A DNA stretch of 64,000 nucleotides from Batillaria attramentaria (Eukaryota; Mollusca; Gastropoda; Batillariidae), in the NCBI GenBank assembly GCA_018292915.2, contig JACVVK020000208.1, positions 92,501 to 156,500 of the forward strand, written 5' to 3'. A model generated the notes under the pieces. It was not told where the DNA came from. It did no database searches and worked only from the letters and a program-made list of their open reading frames with translations. Below are positions 11,101-20,982 of the stretch, one piece after another (positions within the stretch are counted from its first letter, which is position 1; each line of letters starts with the position of its first letter). The position numbers were made by a program, and so were the translations under genes.

Positions 11101-14100
11101 CAAGATGGTATCTTTGTGGTATCAAGATGGTATCTTTGTGGTATCAAGATGGTATCTTTGTGGTATCAAGATGGTGTCTTTGTGGTATCAAGATGGTGTC
11201 TTTGTGGTATCAAGATGGTGTCTTTGTGGTATCAAGATGGTATCTTTGTGGTATCAAGATGGTATCTTTGTGGTATCAAGATGGTATCTTTGTGGTATCA
11301 AGATGGTGTCTTTGTGGTATCAAGATGGTGTCTTTGTGGTATCAAGATGGTGTCTTTGTGGTATCAAGATGGTATCTTTGTGGTATCAAGATGGTATCTT
11401 TGTGGTATCAAGATGGTATCTTTGTGGTATCAAGATGGTATCTTTGTGGTATCAAGATGGTGTCTTTGTGGTATCAAGATGGTGTCTTTGTGGTATCAAG
11501 ATGGTGTCTTTGTGGTATCAAGATGGTGTCTTTGTGGTATCAAGATGGTGTCTTTGTGGTATCAAGATGGTGTCTTTGTGGTATCAAGATGGTGTCTTTG
11601 TGGTATCAAGATGGTATCTTTGTGGTATCAAGATGGTGTCTTTGTGGTATCAAGATGGTCTTTGTGGTATCAAGATGGTATCTTTGTGGTATCAAGATGG
11701 TATCTTTGTGGTATCAAGATGGTATCTTTGTGGTATCAAGATGGTGTCTTTGTGGTGTCAAGATGGTGTCTTTGTGGTATCAAGATGGTGTCTTTGTGGT
11801 ATCAAGATGGTATCTTTGTGGTATCAAGATGGTATCTTTGTGGTATCAAGATGGTATCTTTGTGGTATCAAGATGGTGTCTTTGTGGTATCAAGATGGTG
11901 TCTTTGTGGTATCAAGATGGTATCTTTGTGGTATCAAGATGGTGTCTTTGTGGTATCAAGATGGTGTCTTTGTGGTATCAAGATGGTGTCTTTGTGGTAT
12001 CAAGATGGTGTCTTTGTGGTATCAAGATGGTGTCTTTGTGGTATCAAGATGGTATCTTTGTGGTATCAAGATGGTGTCTTTGTGGTATCAAGATGGGTCT
12101 TTGTGGTATCAAGATGGTGTCTTTGTGGTATCAAGATGGTGTCTTTGTGGTATCAAGATGGTGTCTTTGTGGTATCAAGATGGTATCTTTGTGGTATCAA
12201 GATGGTGTCTTTGTGGTATCAAGATGGTGTCTTTGTGGTATCAAGATGGTGTCTTTGTGGTATCAAGATGGTGTCTTTGTGGTATCAAGATGGTGTCTTT
12301 GTGGTATCAAGATGGTGTCTTTGTGGTATCAAGATGGTGTCTTTGTGGTATCAAGATGGTGTCTTTGTGGTATCAAGATGGTATCTTTGTGGTATCAAGA
12401 TGGTCTTTGTGGTATCAAGATGGTGTCTTTGTGGTATCAAGATGGTGTCTTTGTGGTATCAAGATGGTGTCTTTGTGGTATCAAGATGGTGTCTTTGTGG
12501 TATCAAGATGGTATCTTTGTGGTATCAAGATGGTATCTTTGTGGTATCAAGATGGTATCTTTGTGGTATCAAGATGGTATCTTTGTGGTATCAAGATGGT
12601 GTCTTTGTGGTATCAAGATGGTGTCTTTGTGGTATCAAGATGGTGTCTTTGTGGTATCAAGATGGTGTCTTTGTGGTATCAAGATGGTATCTTTGTGGTA
12701 TCAAGATGGTGTCTTTGTGGTATCAAGATGGTATCTTTGTGGTATCAAGATGGTATCTTTGTGGTATCAAGATGGTGTCTTTGTGGTATCAAGATGGTGT
12801 CTTTGTGGTATCAAGATGGTGTCTTTGTGGTATCAAGATGGTGTCTTTGTGGTATCAAGATGGTGTCTTTGTGGTATCAAGATGGTGTCTTTGTGGTATC
12901 AAGATGGTGTCTTTGTGGTATCAAGATGGTATCTTTGTGGTATCAAGATGGTATCTTTGTGGTATCAAGATGGTGTCTTTGTGGTATCAAGATGGTATCT
13001 TTGTGGTATCAAGATGGTGTCTTTGTGGTATCAAGATGGTATCTTTGTGGTATCAAGATGGTGTCTTTGTGGTATCAAGATGGTATCTTTGTGGTATCAA
13101 GATGGTGTCTTTGTGGTATCAAGATGGTGTCTTTGTGGTATCAAGATGGTGTCTTTGTGGTATCAAGATGGTATCTTTGTGGTATCAAGATGGTATCTTT
13201 GTGGTATCAAGATGGTGTCTTTGTGGTATCAAGATGGTGTCTTTGTGGTATCAAGATGGTGTCTTTGTGGTATCAAGATGGTGTCTTTGTGGTATCAAGA
13301 TGGTGTCTTTGTGGTATCAAGATGGTATCTTTGTGGTATCAAGATGGTGTCTTTGTGGTATCAAGATGGTGTCTTTGTGGTATCAAGATGGTGTCTTTGT
13401 GGTATCAAGATGGTGTCTTTGTGGTATCAAGATGGTGTCTTTGTGGTATCAAGATGGTATCTTTGTGGTATCAAGATGGTATCTTTGTGGTATCAAGATG
13501 GTGTCTTTGTGGTATCAAGATGGTATCTTTGTGGTATCAAGATGGTGTCTTTGTGGTATCAAGATGGTGTCTTTGTGGTATCAAGATGGGTCTTTGTGGT
13601 ATCAAGATGGTGTCTTTGTGGTATCAAGATGGTGTCTTTGTGGTATCAAGATGGTATCTTTGTGGTATCAAGATGGTATCTTTGTGGTATCAAGATGGTG
13701 TCTTTGTGGTATCAAGATGGTGTCTTTGTGGTATCAAGATGGTGTCTTTGTGGTATCAAGATGGTGTCTTTGTGGTATCAAGATGGTGTCTTTGTGGTAT
13801 CAAGATGGTATCTTTGTGGTATCAAGATGGTATCTTTGTGGTATCAAGATGGTATCTTTGTGGTATCAAGATGGTGTCTTTGTGGTATCAAGATGGTGTC
13901 TTTGTGGTATCAAGATGGTGTCTTTGTGGTATCAAGATGGTGTCTTTGTGGTATCAAGATGGTGTCTTTGTGGTATCAAGATGGTATCTTTGTGGTATCA
14001 AGATGGTGTCTTTGTGGTATCAAGATGGTGTCTTTGTGGTATCAAGATGGTGTCTTTGTGGTATCAAGATGGTATCTTTGTGGTATCAAGATGGTATCTT

Positions 14101-16104
14101 TGTGGTATCAAGATGGTATCTTTGTGGTATCAAGATGGTATCTTTGTGGTATCAAGATGCTACCTGAAATTTCCATATGGGTCCACCCCATTACTTTGTC
14201 ACCTTTGAGACTATTCAGCGTTGGGTTGGTTCACATCAGCAGGACTTAACTCCTAACTGTCCACACACGAATCACATCCTGAATCAAAATCGTCACCACA
14301 CAAGACAGCACTATACAACACTATTATGCAACCTCGAGGCCAGCAGTCTGCCCGAGAGACAGCGTAACGTACCGTCATGTTGCATCACACTCTGGCAAGC
14401 GGTCAATGCTAGCCAGACAGCTAAGCGATTTCGCTCCCTCTTGTGAATACCGCAGTCACTCCTAGTTGGGGTATTGGCCACGTAATAGCTAACGGCACAC
14501 TCAGTCAGGCCCCCTTACAACTTGCCCCAAGCACTTCTCATGGGCGTGAGGGCAGTAGAAAACGAAAGACAAGTCCTATTGCAATGACCATGAAACCAGG
14601 TGACGTACTCACAGTCGTATGAGCCATACACAAGACTGCCCTGAGCAGGCAAAGGGATTATGAGAGATTATGCAATCTACTGCGGGCTGTTCGTCGTTGT
14701 TGGGGGGGGGGGGGGGGGGAGGGGGGGAAATGGGCCTCCCTGAGAGTGCCCACGCCTTGCGTAATAGTGCTGTGGAGTGTTGTCTAGTGCTGTTTAGTGG
14801 TCCCGTGAGTTTTGGTAAGTCTTGTCATATAGTGTAGGTGGGGGGTAGGGGGGGGGGGTAGGGCTGTGGACAGTTAGGAGTTAAAATCTTCCACCTCTTG
14901 GCGGCTTTCCACCTTTGGCTAAACATTTTCATCCCCCCCCCCCCTAAAAAAAGTGTGTTTCGTCCTCTGAAGCGCTTAAAATCATTCCAAAATGCTCCAA
15001 ATTGCACAGATTTTGGTTTAATTCTTTAAAAAAAATTTCCTCTAGCAAAAGCGTTTTCCTCCTCTGAAGCTCTTAAAATCATGCCTACGTGCACCAAATC
15101 TTCTCAGATTTTAGTTTCGTTTTTTTTTTTTTAATTCAAGGGGAGCATGCCCCTGGACATCACTAGCATAACATGTCTGCTTTGCAGACGCACACCCTCG
15201 TGGTTTTGCCACTTTGTCACTAAATGCTACACATTTTCTGCCTTTTGGATCATGGTCTATTTTAAGCCTTGCATCAACCCTGTCTTGGCCATGCCTCTGT
15301 TTTGCAAGCGGTCTTATGACCAGGCTTTTGCTCATGGAATGTGCGTCTCGGATTCCTTTGCCATTACTAATCTTCTTACATAAAGTTACATTCTTACTGT
15401 TACACAGTATGAGCCCGAGCCTGAGTCCGACAACCCCCTGCCCGCTATATGTTAAGACTGGTTAAAAAAAACAAGCCACTGCACACCAGTAGGAGCCACT
15501 TCAAGCCACTATTACACAAGGCCTTCCCCACGAGGCCAAACACCACTGGAGACTGCATAATTGTAGCTTCAGCTGGCCGCTAGTGATCTGAAGATTACAA
15601 GTCAAATTGCCATTTTTTAGATATGAAACAGGTTTGTGCGTGTTTTTTCAAGACAGATTTGTTCTGTCTTAGTTGGTGGTGCACGTGGGAGTGTCGGGGA
15701 TTGCCACGGAAATCACCCTAGAACAGCAAGCTCACAACGACGGCTACGACAAGCCAGACGTGCAGGGCAAGTGCCCGGATACCCACTGTTGTGTGGAGGA
15801 GAAAGACCAGTGCTGCCTCCTTGTGTCGGGGATCAACATGAACCAAGTGTGTAAGCGGGTCAACGATGCTGGTACAGTCAAGGCCTGTGTGTCGGATGAT
15901 GCCGGCAGGTATGTGTTAAACGCATTCTCCGTGTTCCAAACGTCAAAACCAAGTCATTTGGAGAGCGATCTTTCCTGTACCAAGGACCAGCCCTTTGGAA
16001 CACACTGCCTCATAACATCAGACACACAGACTCAGTCCGCAGCTTTAAAACGTCCATTAAAACACACCTGTTTTTATCACAACAACGACGAGTGAATAGC
16101 GGAC

Positions 16105-16144
<40 letters not shown>

Positions 16145-19100
16145 CTTTTAGCTGTTTACGTGCTTTTTATCTTCTAGTAGCTTTTTAGTTTCTTTTAGTT
16201 ATTTTAACTTCTCTGTAAGTGCTTAGAGCTCACAGAGAATAAGCGCAAATAAATATTCATTATTATTATTATTATTATTATTATTAAACACGCTGATTCC
16301 AAGATTATTACACATCACAGAAAAGTTGGAAACAGTCACACTCATGATTGCACATAATACAATGATGATGATGATAATAAATGTGTATTGCGTTGGTGCT
16401 TTTACCAAATTTCTTGAGTTGGCTCAAAGCTCCACTAGCTGAACCCAGCACGCACGCTCGTGTGAATCACTCGCATTCTCTCACACACTGCACATGAACA
16501 CATTACAGTCATGCGGTGTGAAGGGTCAGTCCGGCTATTTAAGGTCTGGAATTTAGAATTGCGTTTATTTTCAAATTTTGATGGCTGAACATTTCCAAAG
16601 CAGAGGGGGAGGAAGCTGGAGTACCCGGAGAGAACTGAATGAACCGTGCCACGTACGAGAAGGAAAAATTCTTTGCTCCACATGGGACTCGAACCTGACC
16701 TCTTGCATAGGTGGCAAAGTCTCTTAACCACTAAACCACCGTCCACCCCACTCGGAATAGTCTGTCGGATTTGCACAGAGCTCTGACTCTGACACATGCT
16801 CTCTGCTCAGACGTGAAATGAAGTTCTGCCAGCCAGTGATTGACAGCAACACTGTCACAGACGCCTTGCTTTTCCCATCGCCTTTAGCCATCTGCGAGCC
16901 TACATATACCATATTGAAAGATGGGCCTAGTCAAGCTTGTTCTGCCATTTTCTCCCAGCTATGCATGCGCTTACAATGTATGTACAGCAGTACAAGCCAG
17001 GGATCGATTTTCTCGCGCGCCGTGCGACTATGTCTCATATTTTGATACGAGGGTCACCCCATAAGTTCGTGAATGTGAAAGAACAGATGACATCAAAAAA
17101 ATAATGTTTACGTCATCATCACAAGCAATGTCATCATAGTTATGAGACAAAAATTCAGACTTCTACTCTCAGTCGTTTTTTCCCTACGCGACGAAATAGA
17201 GGGTAAGGGTGATGCTTCAGAAGGAGGTGCAAATTTCCTCTCAAACAGAGATTTAAGAGCCATGATGTATTACGATTTTATTCAAGGAAAGTCTTTCCAG
17301 GAAAGTTCTGAAATTTTGACCAGGTGTTTTGGTGACCAAGCTCCGTCGAGATCCATGGTCTACAAGTGGTTCAAGGAATTCCAGTTCGGGAGGAGGTCGT
17401 TAGAAGATAGTGACCGTTGCGGACGACCAATTTCCGTTACTACAGATGGGAACGTGAACGATGTCAAGACCCTAATTAAGGAAAACCTGCGAATCACAGA
17501 GGATGAGATAAAGGACACTGTGAACCTTTCCTCGGGCAGTTTGGACAGAATTTTACGGTGCCATCTCTGTGTTCGGAAGCGTTGTGCGCGTTGGGTGCCC
17601 CACCAGCTGACAGAGGAACAAAAGAGGGCAAGGATCGAATGGTGCCTCTATATGCTTCGAAAATTCGATGGAGGAAGGTCAGATCGGGTCAGTAACATTG
17701 TTACTGGTGATGAAACATATGTGTATCAGTATGATCCTGAAACAAAGCAGCAGTCCTCTGTATGGCTGTTTCCAGGGGAATCCCGCCCTGTAAAATTCAA
17801 AAGATCGAGAAGTGTCTCTTCTTCTTCTGCGTTCCCTAAAGTGTCTCGAAGCAAATGATTGCTGTTTTCTTTGCAAAATCTGGTCACGTAGCCACCGTAC
17901 CACTTCTGGAGAGGAAGACCGTCAATGCCGAATGGTACATCAACACGTGCCTGCCCAAGGTGTTTGAGGCTTGGAGTGCACGGCGCCCACGGACAGGTAC
18001 CCGCCACCTACTCCTTCACCATGACAACGCCAGTGCTCACACGGCTGCTGCAACTTTGGACTTTCTACAAGAAAACCAGGTCCAGCTCGTCACTCATCCT
18101 CCGTATTCCCCTGACTTAGCCCCTTGTGACTTCTTTTTATTCCCTCTTGTTAAAAAGGAGCTGAAGGGAAAGGCGTTTGAAACAGTTGAAGATGCTCGAG
18201 CGTCTGTCGAGGGCCAGATTTCTGGTATACCAAAGTCGGTGTGGGCTGGAGCAGTGGCTTCTTGGTTCAGACGGATGGAAAGCTGCATACAAGCTAACAG
18301 AGGATATTTCGAAAAACTGAGCTAGATAAGACTTTCCAGCATGCTCACATTTCGCCACATTCACGAACTTATGTGGTGACCCTCGTAAAATGTCGCATAG
18401 AAATTTCGCAAAATGCGTCATATGTCGCACGAACATGACATCACAAGCGCACTTGACAACGCGAAGAAGAGATGCGCTGTCTGTGTCAGTCATAGAGTCT
18501 GTTACACTAATCTAATTTTAGTGATGAGGCTTACTTATCACACTCGCCGCGCGCGCGCGCTGCCAGGAACTCTCGCTCGAAAGAGTTGCAAAAAATATTG
18601 GCACGTTATCAGTTTTCTCAGTTCTGCGATCGAGAGGTCCTTTTCCGTTCAGAACCTGAACGTCACTGCACTTAGGAACAGGCTCTCGGCACAGACATGT
18701 GACAGAGTGATGCGGGTGAACTTAATTGTCTCATAGAAAATGAAAATGTCTCATAAAAATGACTGGTCAAGGAGACAATGTTTCACTGGCATATTTGAGT
18801 AAATCCATCCCTGACAAGCGCTCACATACACCTTAACACCTTTGTGCGTGTGCTTGTTTTGTTGTCATCTGGTTATAGTGAAAGAGGTAGGCTTGGATTC
18901 CATGAAACAGATTCAAAGATGTATCATGGTTGCAGTAATTGCTGTTAGTGTGATGAGTCTGTTCTCTGGTGCAGCATCAGCATTCACTCCTTGGAGTAGG
19001 GTTTTTTTTTGGTGGTGGCGTTTTTTTTTTTCTGGCCCCAACTCTGCGCCAGTTCCAGTGGTATTCTGCCCAGGTTACGGATGGAATCCATGGAGGGCTT

Positions 19101-19771
19101 GGAAGTTCCGGCAATTTTTATTATGCATGATGATGAGGATGCTATGGAGGTCCATGTGGTTTGGGACTGCTTGACAGGGCTGCATTCCGTGCTTCCTGTC
19201 ATAAATATCCCTGTCACAGGCCCGGGAACTACGACACCTGTGGTGCAGGCCGTGTAATCATCCACACCATAAAATGTGTCATAACAAGGGAAGCACCCCC
19301 CTCAAAGTCACACCTGTGAAGTGGGTGAGTCTCCCCATTGGGCCCATAGCACACCCGCTCTGGGTTGGAGTTGACCTAGGTAGAGAAAATCCCACTTGCC
19401 TTGGCTGGGATTTGAACCCAGTTCTCCTGGTCCGTGGTCTGAAGTGCTGACCATGACATTACGGTGGCCAGTTGGAGTAGTTGTTTAACGAAGGCAGGCA
19501 TTCATTTTTCATTGGTGTAGTTTTTTAACGCAAAATAAACTTGTGTCAGTGCCCTCAGCACTCACTCGCTCACCTGTACTGATGCCATCTGCTTGTTTTA
19601 CCCGCCAGGTACCTCTGTGACTTTGCTTACTTTACATCACTTAACATGGACCACTGCAAATCTGCCTTCATCCACGTACCTCCACTAGATGCGCCGTACT
19701 CCGCCGCCCAGCTTGCTTCGGGTCTACGGGTCGCCATCAACGCCATGCTGGAGCAGTCCATGCAGCATTGA
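8043..19771 (+). CDS. PGPEP1: Pyroglutamyl-peptidase I (complete, 4 exons)
   Basis: Exons 8043-8100, 9817-9989, 15673-15908 and 19609-19771 sum to 630 nt: 209 codons plus stop, the same length as human PGPEP1. Peptidase family C15; it removes N-terminal pyroglutamate from peptides in the cytosol. The sequence begins MPSTTESVCTAQKPHVIVTG, then GFGPFG (conserved N-terminal loop), ELPVEYEAV, LVVHVGVSG, ITLEQQAHN (catalytic Glu), DAGRYLCDF (catalytic Cys) and SAFIHVPPL (catalytic His); all three catalytic residues are present. All introns are GT-AG with consistent phase. Introns 1-3 are loaded with repeats: a hAT-like MITE, a 4.2-kb minisatellite, and a mariner nested in a hAT remnant. It lies head-to-head with ARB2A and tail-to-tail with the flippase gene. 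Confidence 0.95.
8529..8878. mobile_element. hAT-like MITE with perfect 8-bp target duplication
   Basis: Inverted ends AGGGATGTCA...TGACATCCCT are flanked on both sides by GGTCCTTC (8521-8528 and 8879-8886). 350 bp, no transposase. 8-bp duplications and CAGGG-like ends fit the hAT superfamily. The interior has repeated palindromic ggacaaatgtcc motifs. Confidence 0.8.
9012..9066. repeat. Degenerate telomere-like (CCCTAA)n tract
   Basis: Consecutive units of CCCTAA, ACCTAA, CCCTAT and CCCTAAAT, about seven to eight in 55 bp, in PGPEP1 intron 1. Confidence 0.75.
9124..9343. mobile_element. Small TIR element (about 220 bp)
   Basis: Perfect 17-bp inverted ends gcagcgatcgtcaaatg (9124-9140; reverse at 9327-9343), flanked by CCAA on both sides. 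Internal copies of 'cattcgggctacc' also occur. No coding capacity. Confidence 0.7.
9817..9989 (+). CDS. PGPEP1: PGPEP1 exon 2
   Basis: 173 nt from acceptor ttctgtgcag to donor GTCAGT. It encodes GFGPFGNHKINASSEAVKHL through HLWREYNPV. The weak donor (GTCAGT) lies only 11 bp before the 22-bp minisatellite, and the exon frame runs open into the array. Confidence 0.93.
10001..14159. repeat. 22-bp minisatellite, about 189 copies, in PGPEP1 intron 2
   Basis: Unit aagatggtRtctttgtggta + tc with R = A or G, the one main polymorphic position. 4159 bp, about 189 units; five units are short (21 bp with GGGTC, or 20 bp with GGTCTTT; near 10316, 11658, 12096, 12402, 13589) and one unit carries GTGTCAAG near 11757. 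Because 22 is not a multiple of 3 and the unit contains no TAA/TAG/TGA, all three plus frames are open throughout; the minus strand has TGA in every frame. Confidence 0.98.
14246..14884. mobile_element. TTAA-bounded TIR element (about 639 bp)
   Basis: Ends TTAACTCCTAACTGTCCACA and its perfect reverse complement, so TTAA sits at both borders as in piggyBac-type insertions. No transposase; a G run (14701-14722) and GT-rich interior. Confidence 0.7.
14885..15125. repeat. Dispersed ~110-bp repeat (copy 2, inverted)
   Basis: Two units with 'cctctgaagcNcttaaaatcat' and 'gcacNaaattNcacagatttt', reverse orientation to copy 1. Confidence 0.6.
15673..15908 (+). CDS. PGPEP1: PGPEP1 exon 3 (catalytic Glu)
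   Basis: 236 nt encoding LVVHVGVSGIATEITLEQQA, a Cys-rich insert (KCPDTHCCVEEKDQCCLL with flanks) and VCKRVNDAG...DDAGR. A LINE 3' fragment starts within about 45 bp of the donor. Confidence 0.95.
15940..16286 (+). mobile_element. LINE 3' fragment beside PGPEP1 exon 3
   Basis: One frame encodes RSFLYQGPALWNTLPHNIRH, TDSVRSFKTSIKTHLF; then (GT)n, a TTTTAGTT-rich 3' UTR and (ATT)n. Confidence 0.75.
16357..16750 (-). mobile_element. tRNA-derived SINE (family 2)
   Basis: Minus strand: box A TGGTTTAGTGGTTAAGAG, box B GGTTCGAGTCC, a long body and an ATT/ATC tail. A 5'-truncated relative is at 57525-57785. Confidence 0.8.
17048..18385 (+). mobile_element. Mariner (Tc1/mariner DD34D) element
   Basis: 1338 bp flanked by TA on both sides, with 30-bp TIRs starting CGAGGGTCACC (17048-17077, 18356-18385; one mismatch). 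Contains a DD34D transposase split by one frameshift. The near-perfect TIRs suggest a fairly recent insertion. Confidence 0.93.
17142..18325 (+). pseudogene. Mariner transposase, frameshifted
   Basis: First frame 17142-17858 carries the helix-turn-helix region (DLRAMMYYDFIQGKSFQESS; MVYKWFKEFQFGR), WVPHQLTEEQKRARIEWC and the first catalytic Asp in VTGDETY (residue 190). Second frame 17855-18325 carries MIAVFFAKSGHVATV, HHDNASAHTA (second Asp) and YSPDLAPCDFF (third Asp). Exactly 34 residues separate the second and third Asp. The frames overlap at ATGA (17855-17858), so the reading frame is broken once between catalytic residues one and two. Otherwise no internal stops are seen. Confidence 0.9.
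18590..18736 (+). pseudogene. hAT transposase C-terminal (dimerisation) fragment
   Basis: Encodes SSAIERSFSVQNLNVTALRN, RLSAQTCDRVMRVNLIV, matching the hAT C-terminal pattern ER.FS..N.....RNRL....... L.R. No upstream catalytic region; ends at TAG. Confidence 0.7.
19280..19475 (-). mobile_element. tRNA-derived SINE (family 3)
   Basis: Minus strand: box A-like TAATGTCATGGTCAGCACT, box B GGGTTCAAATCCCAGC, then a body with GGGCCCAATGGGG. It lies about 130 bp before PGPEP1 exon 4. Confidence 0.7.
19609..19771 (+). CDS. PGPEP1: PGPEP1 exon 4 (catalytic Cys and His, stop)
   Basis: Encodes YLCDFAYFTSLNMDHCKSAF, IHVPPLDAPYSAAQLASGLR and a short C-terminus ending MEQSMQH-like (LEQSMQH, stop TGA 19769-19771). 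Confidence 0.95.
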
Positions 19772-20157
19772 TCTAGGTCCAAGTTTTAGCCTGTGTGCAC
19801 GTGACACTTTCTTTTAATTTTGTACAAATGGACACTTTTCAGGAACATTGTTTTTCTCGCGTGTTGCAGCGCGACAAAGTGTAGGCAGTGTGGCAAGTGA
19901 TGCGATCGTTTTACTGATGAACAATCACAGCAATTAGACGCTAAGGTTTTACCGATACGTCTATCATTTCTTTTATCCAGATCTTTTAAAGCCAGTGTGG
20001 TTTAAGCAGTTGATACACATGTGCATATAGTCAAGATCTGGAAGTGTAAGAATGACAAAGCAGATGAAAGAAGGTGTTGAACTGTGTATTTTGGTTCATT
20101 ATTTCTTCCACAGGGCCCTCTTATGTTTTATTCTTTTTTTTTTTATTTTGGGGTCAG

Positions 20158-20982
20158 GGCCGTTCTACATGTGACAAGCGGCAAATTGCTGCCCTTCGAC
20201 CCCCCCCCCCCCCCCCCCAAGTTTGTCTGCTGCAACGTCGCTGCTTCCACACGCGGTTGTGGTGTGAAGGTTTCCGCGTGTGGAAGCAGCGACGTTTGCA
20301 CGGATTCACTCGCGACCGTGACCATGGGCGCCGCCATTTTCCTCAGTGAAATCGCGCGAGACCCCTTCCAAATATGGGGTTGAAAACACAACCTTTTGTG
20401 TGACCTTTTCAACCCCATATTTGGAAGGGGTCTCGCGCGATTTCACGGCTCTTTCAAGAGGAAAATGGCGGCGCCCACGGTCACAGTCGCGAGTGAATCC
20501 GAGTCAGACTCAGCTGAAAATGTGAATGCAAGTTTGGAGGAGGAATTAGCTGTTCCAAATGCATTCGGGCTGTCTGTACAGCTCAGTAAACATATACAGC
20601 TGACAATTGGTCAGTGTGGTCTTTGACGCCTTTTTTTTTCATTTAGCCACGTGACCACTACGCGGCGTGCGATTGGCCGTCCTGGCGAGGCTCCCAGGGT
20701 GCCTCGCGCGCACTTGTCAGGCGCAAACCGAGATAATAGACAGTCGTGCTATCCAAAATTTGCCGCGGCAAGCCGTGAGCAGCAAGACGGTACATCTTGC
20801 TTGTACAATTGCTGTCGACTTGCCGGGGCCGCAAAACCGCTTTTGCCGGGCGAACTTGCCACGTGTAGAACGGCCGTAATGTTGTTATCTTGAAAGCTGA
20901 GTTTTACCCTATACTGTTGGCTGTTTACCCTATATATAGGAAATCGTGTGTTAGAAATTGTGCTTCGTCCTCAAAGAGTTAA
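20158..20982. mobile_element. Multi-arm foldback element
   Basis: Outer inverted ends ccgttctacatgtgacaag (20160) and cttgccacgtgtagaacgg (20855-20873). Inside are a perfect 23-bp hairpin (20234-20256 / 20274-20296) and a hairpin with about 85-95-bp arms (20302-20499; one arm has an 11-bp insertion). The right flank 20935-20982 matches one arm of the 39721 palindrome and ends in TTAA. Confidence 0.75.

Larger units (their letters stand above)
17000..18812. mobile_element. hAT remnant interrupted by a mariner
   Basis: Inverted ends AGGGATCGATTT (about 16999) and AAATCCATCCCT (18801-18812). Flanks TACAAGCC and GACAAGCG share six of eight bases, a decayed hAT target duplication. About 470 bp remain outside the mariner, including the C-terminal dimerisation segment at about 18600-18736. 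Confidence 0.7.

Noticed and set aside
9888..14249. Three overlapping ORFs of about 1400 codons as real genes
   Set aside because: They are the three frames of one 22-bp minisatellite with identical repeat peptides; only the exon 2 segment (9817-9989) is supported as coding.
15636..15854. Alternative frame over PGPEP1 exon 3
   Set aside because: The conserved VVHVGVSG...DDAGR frame is the supported one.
16680..16750. Functional tRNA gene (minus)
   Set aside because: Same reasoning: a tRNA-like head of a SINE whose body is repeated at 57525.
20074..20626. Overlapping ORFs on both strands around 20.1-20.6 kb
   Set aside because: They mirror the arms of the foldback element.
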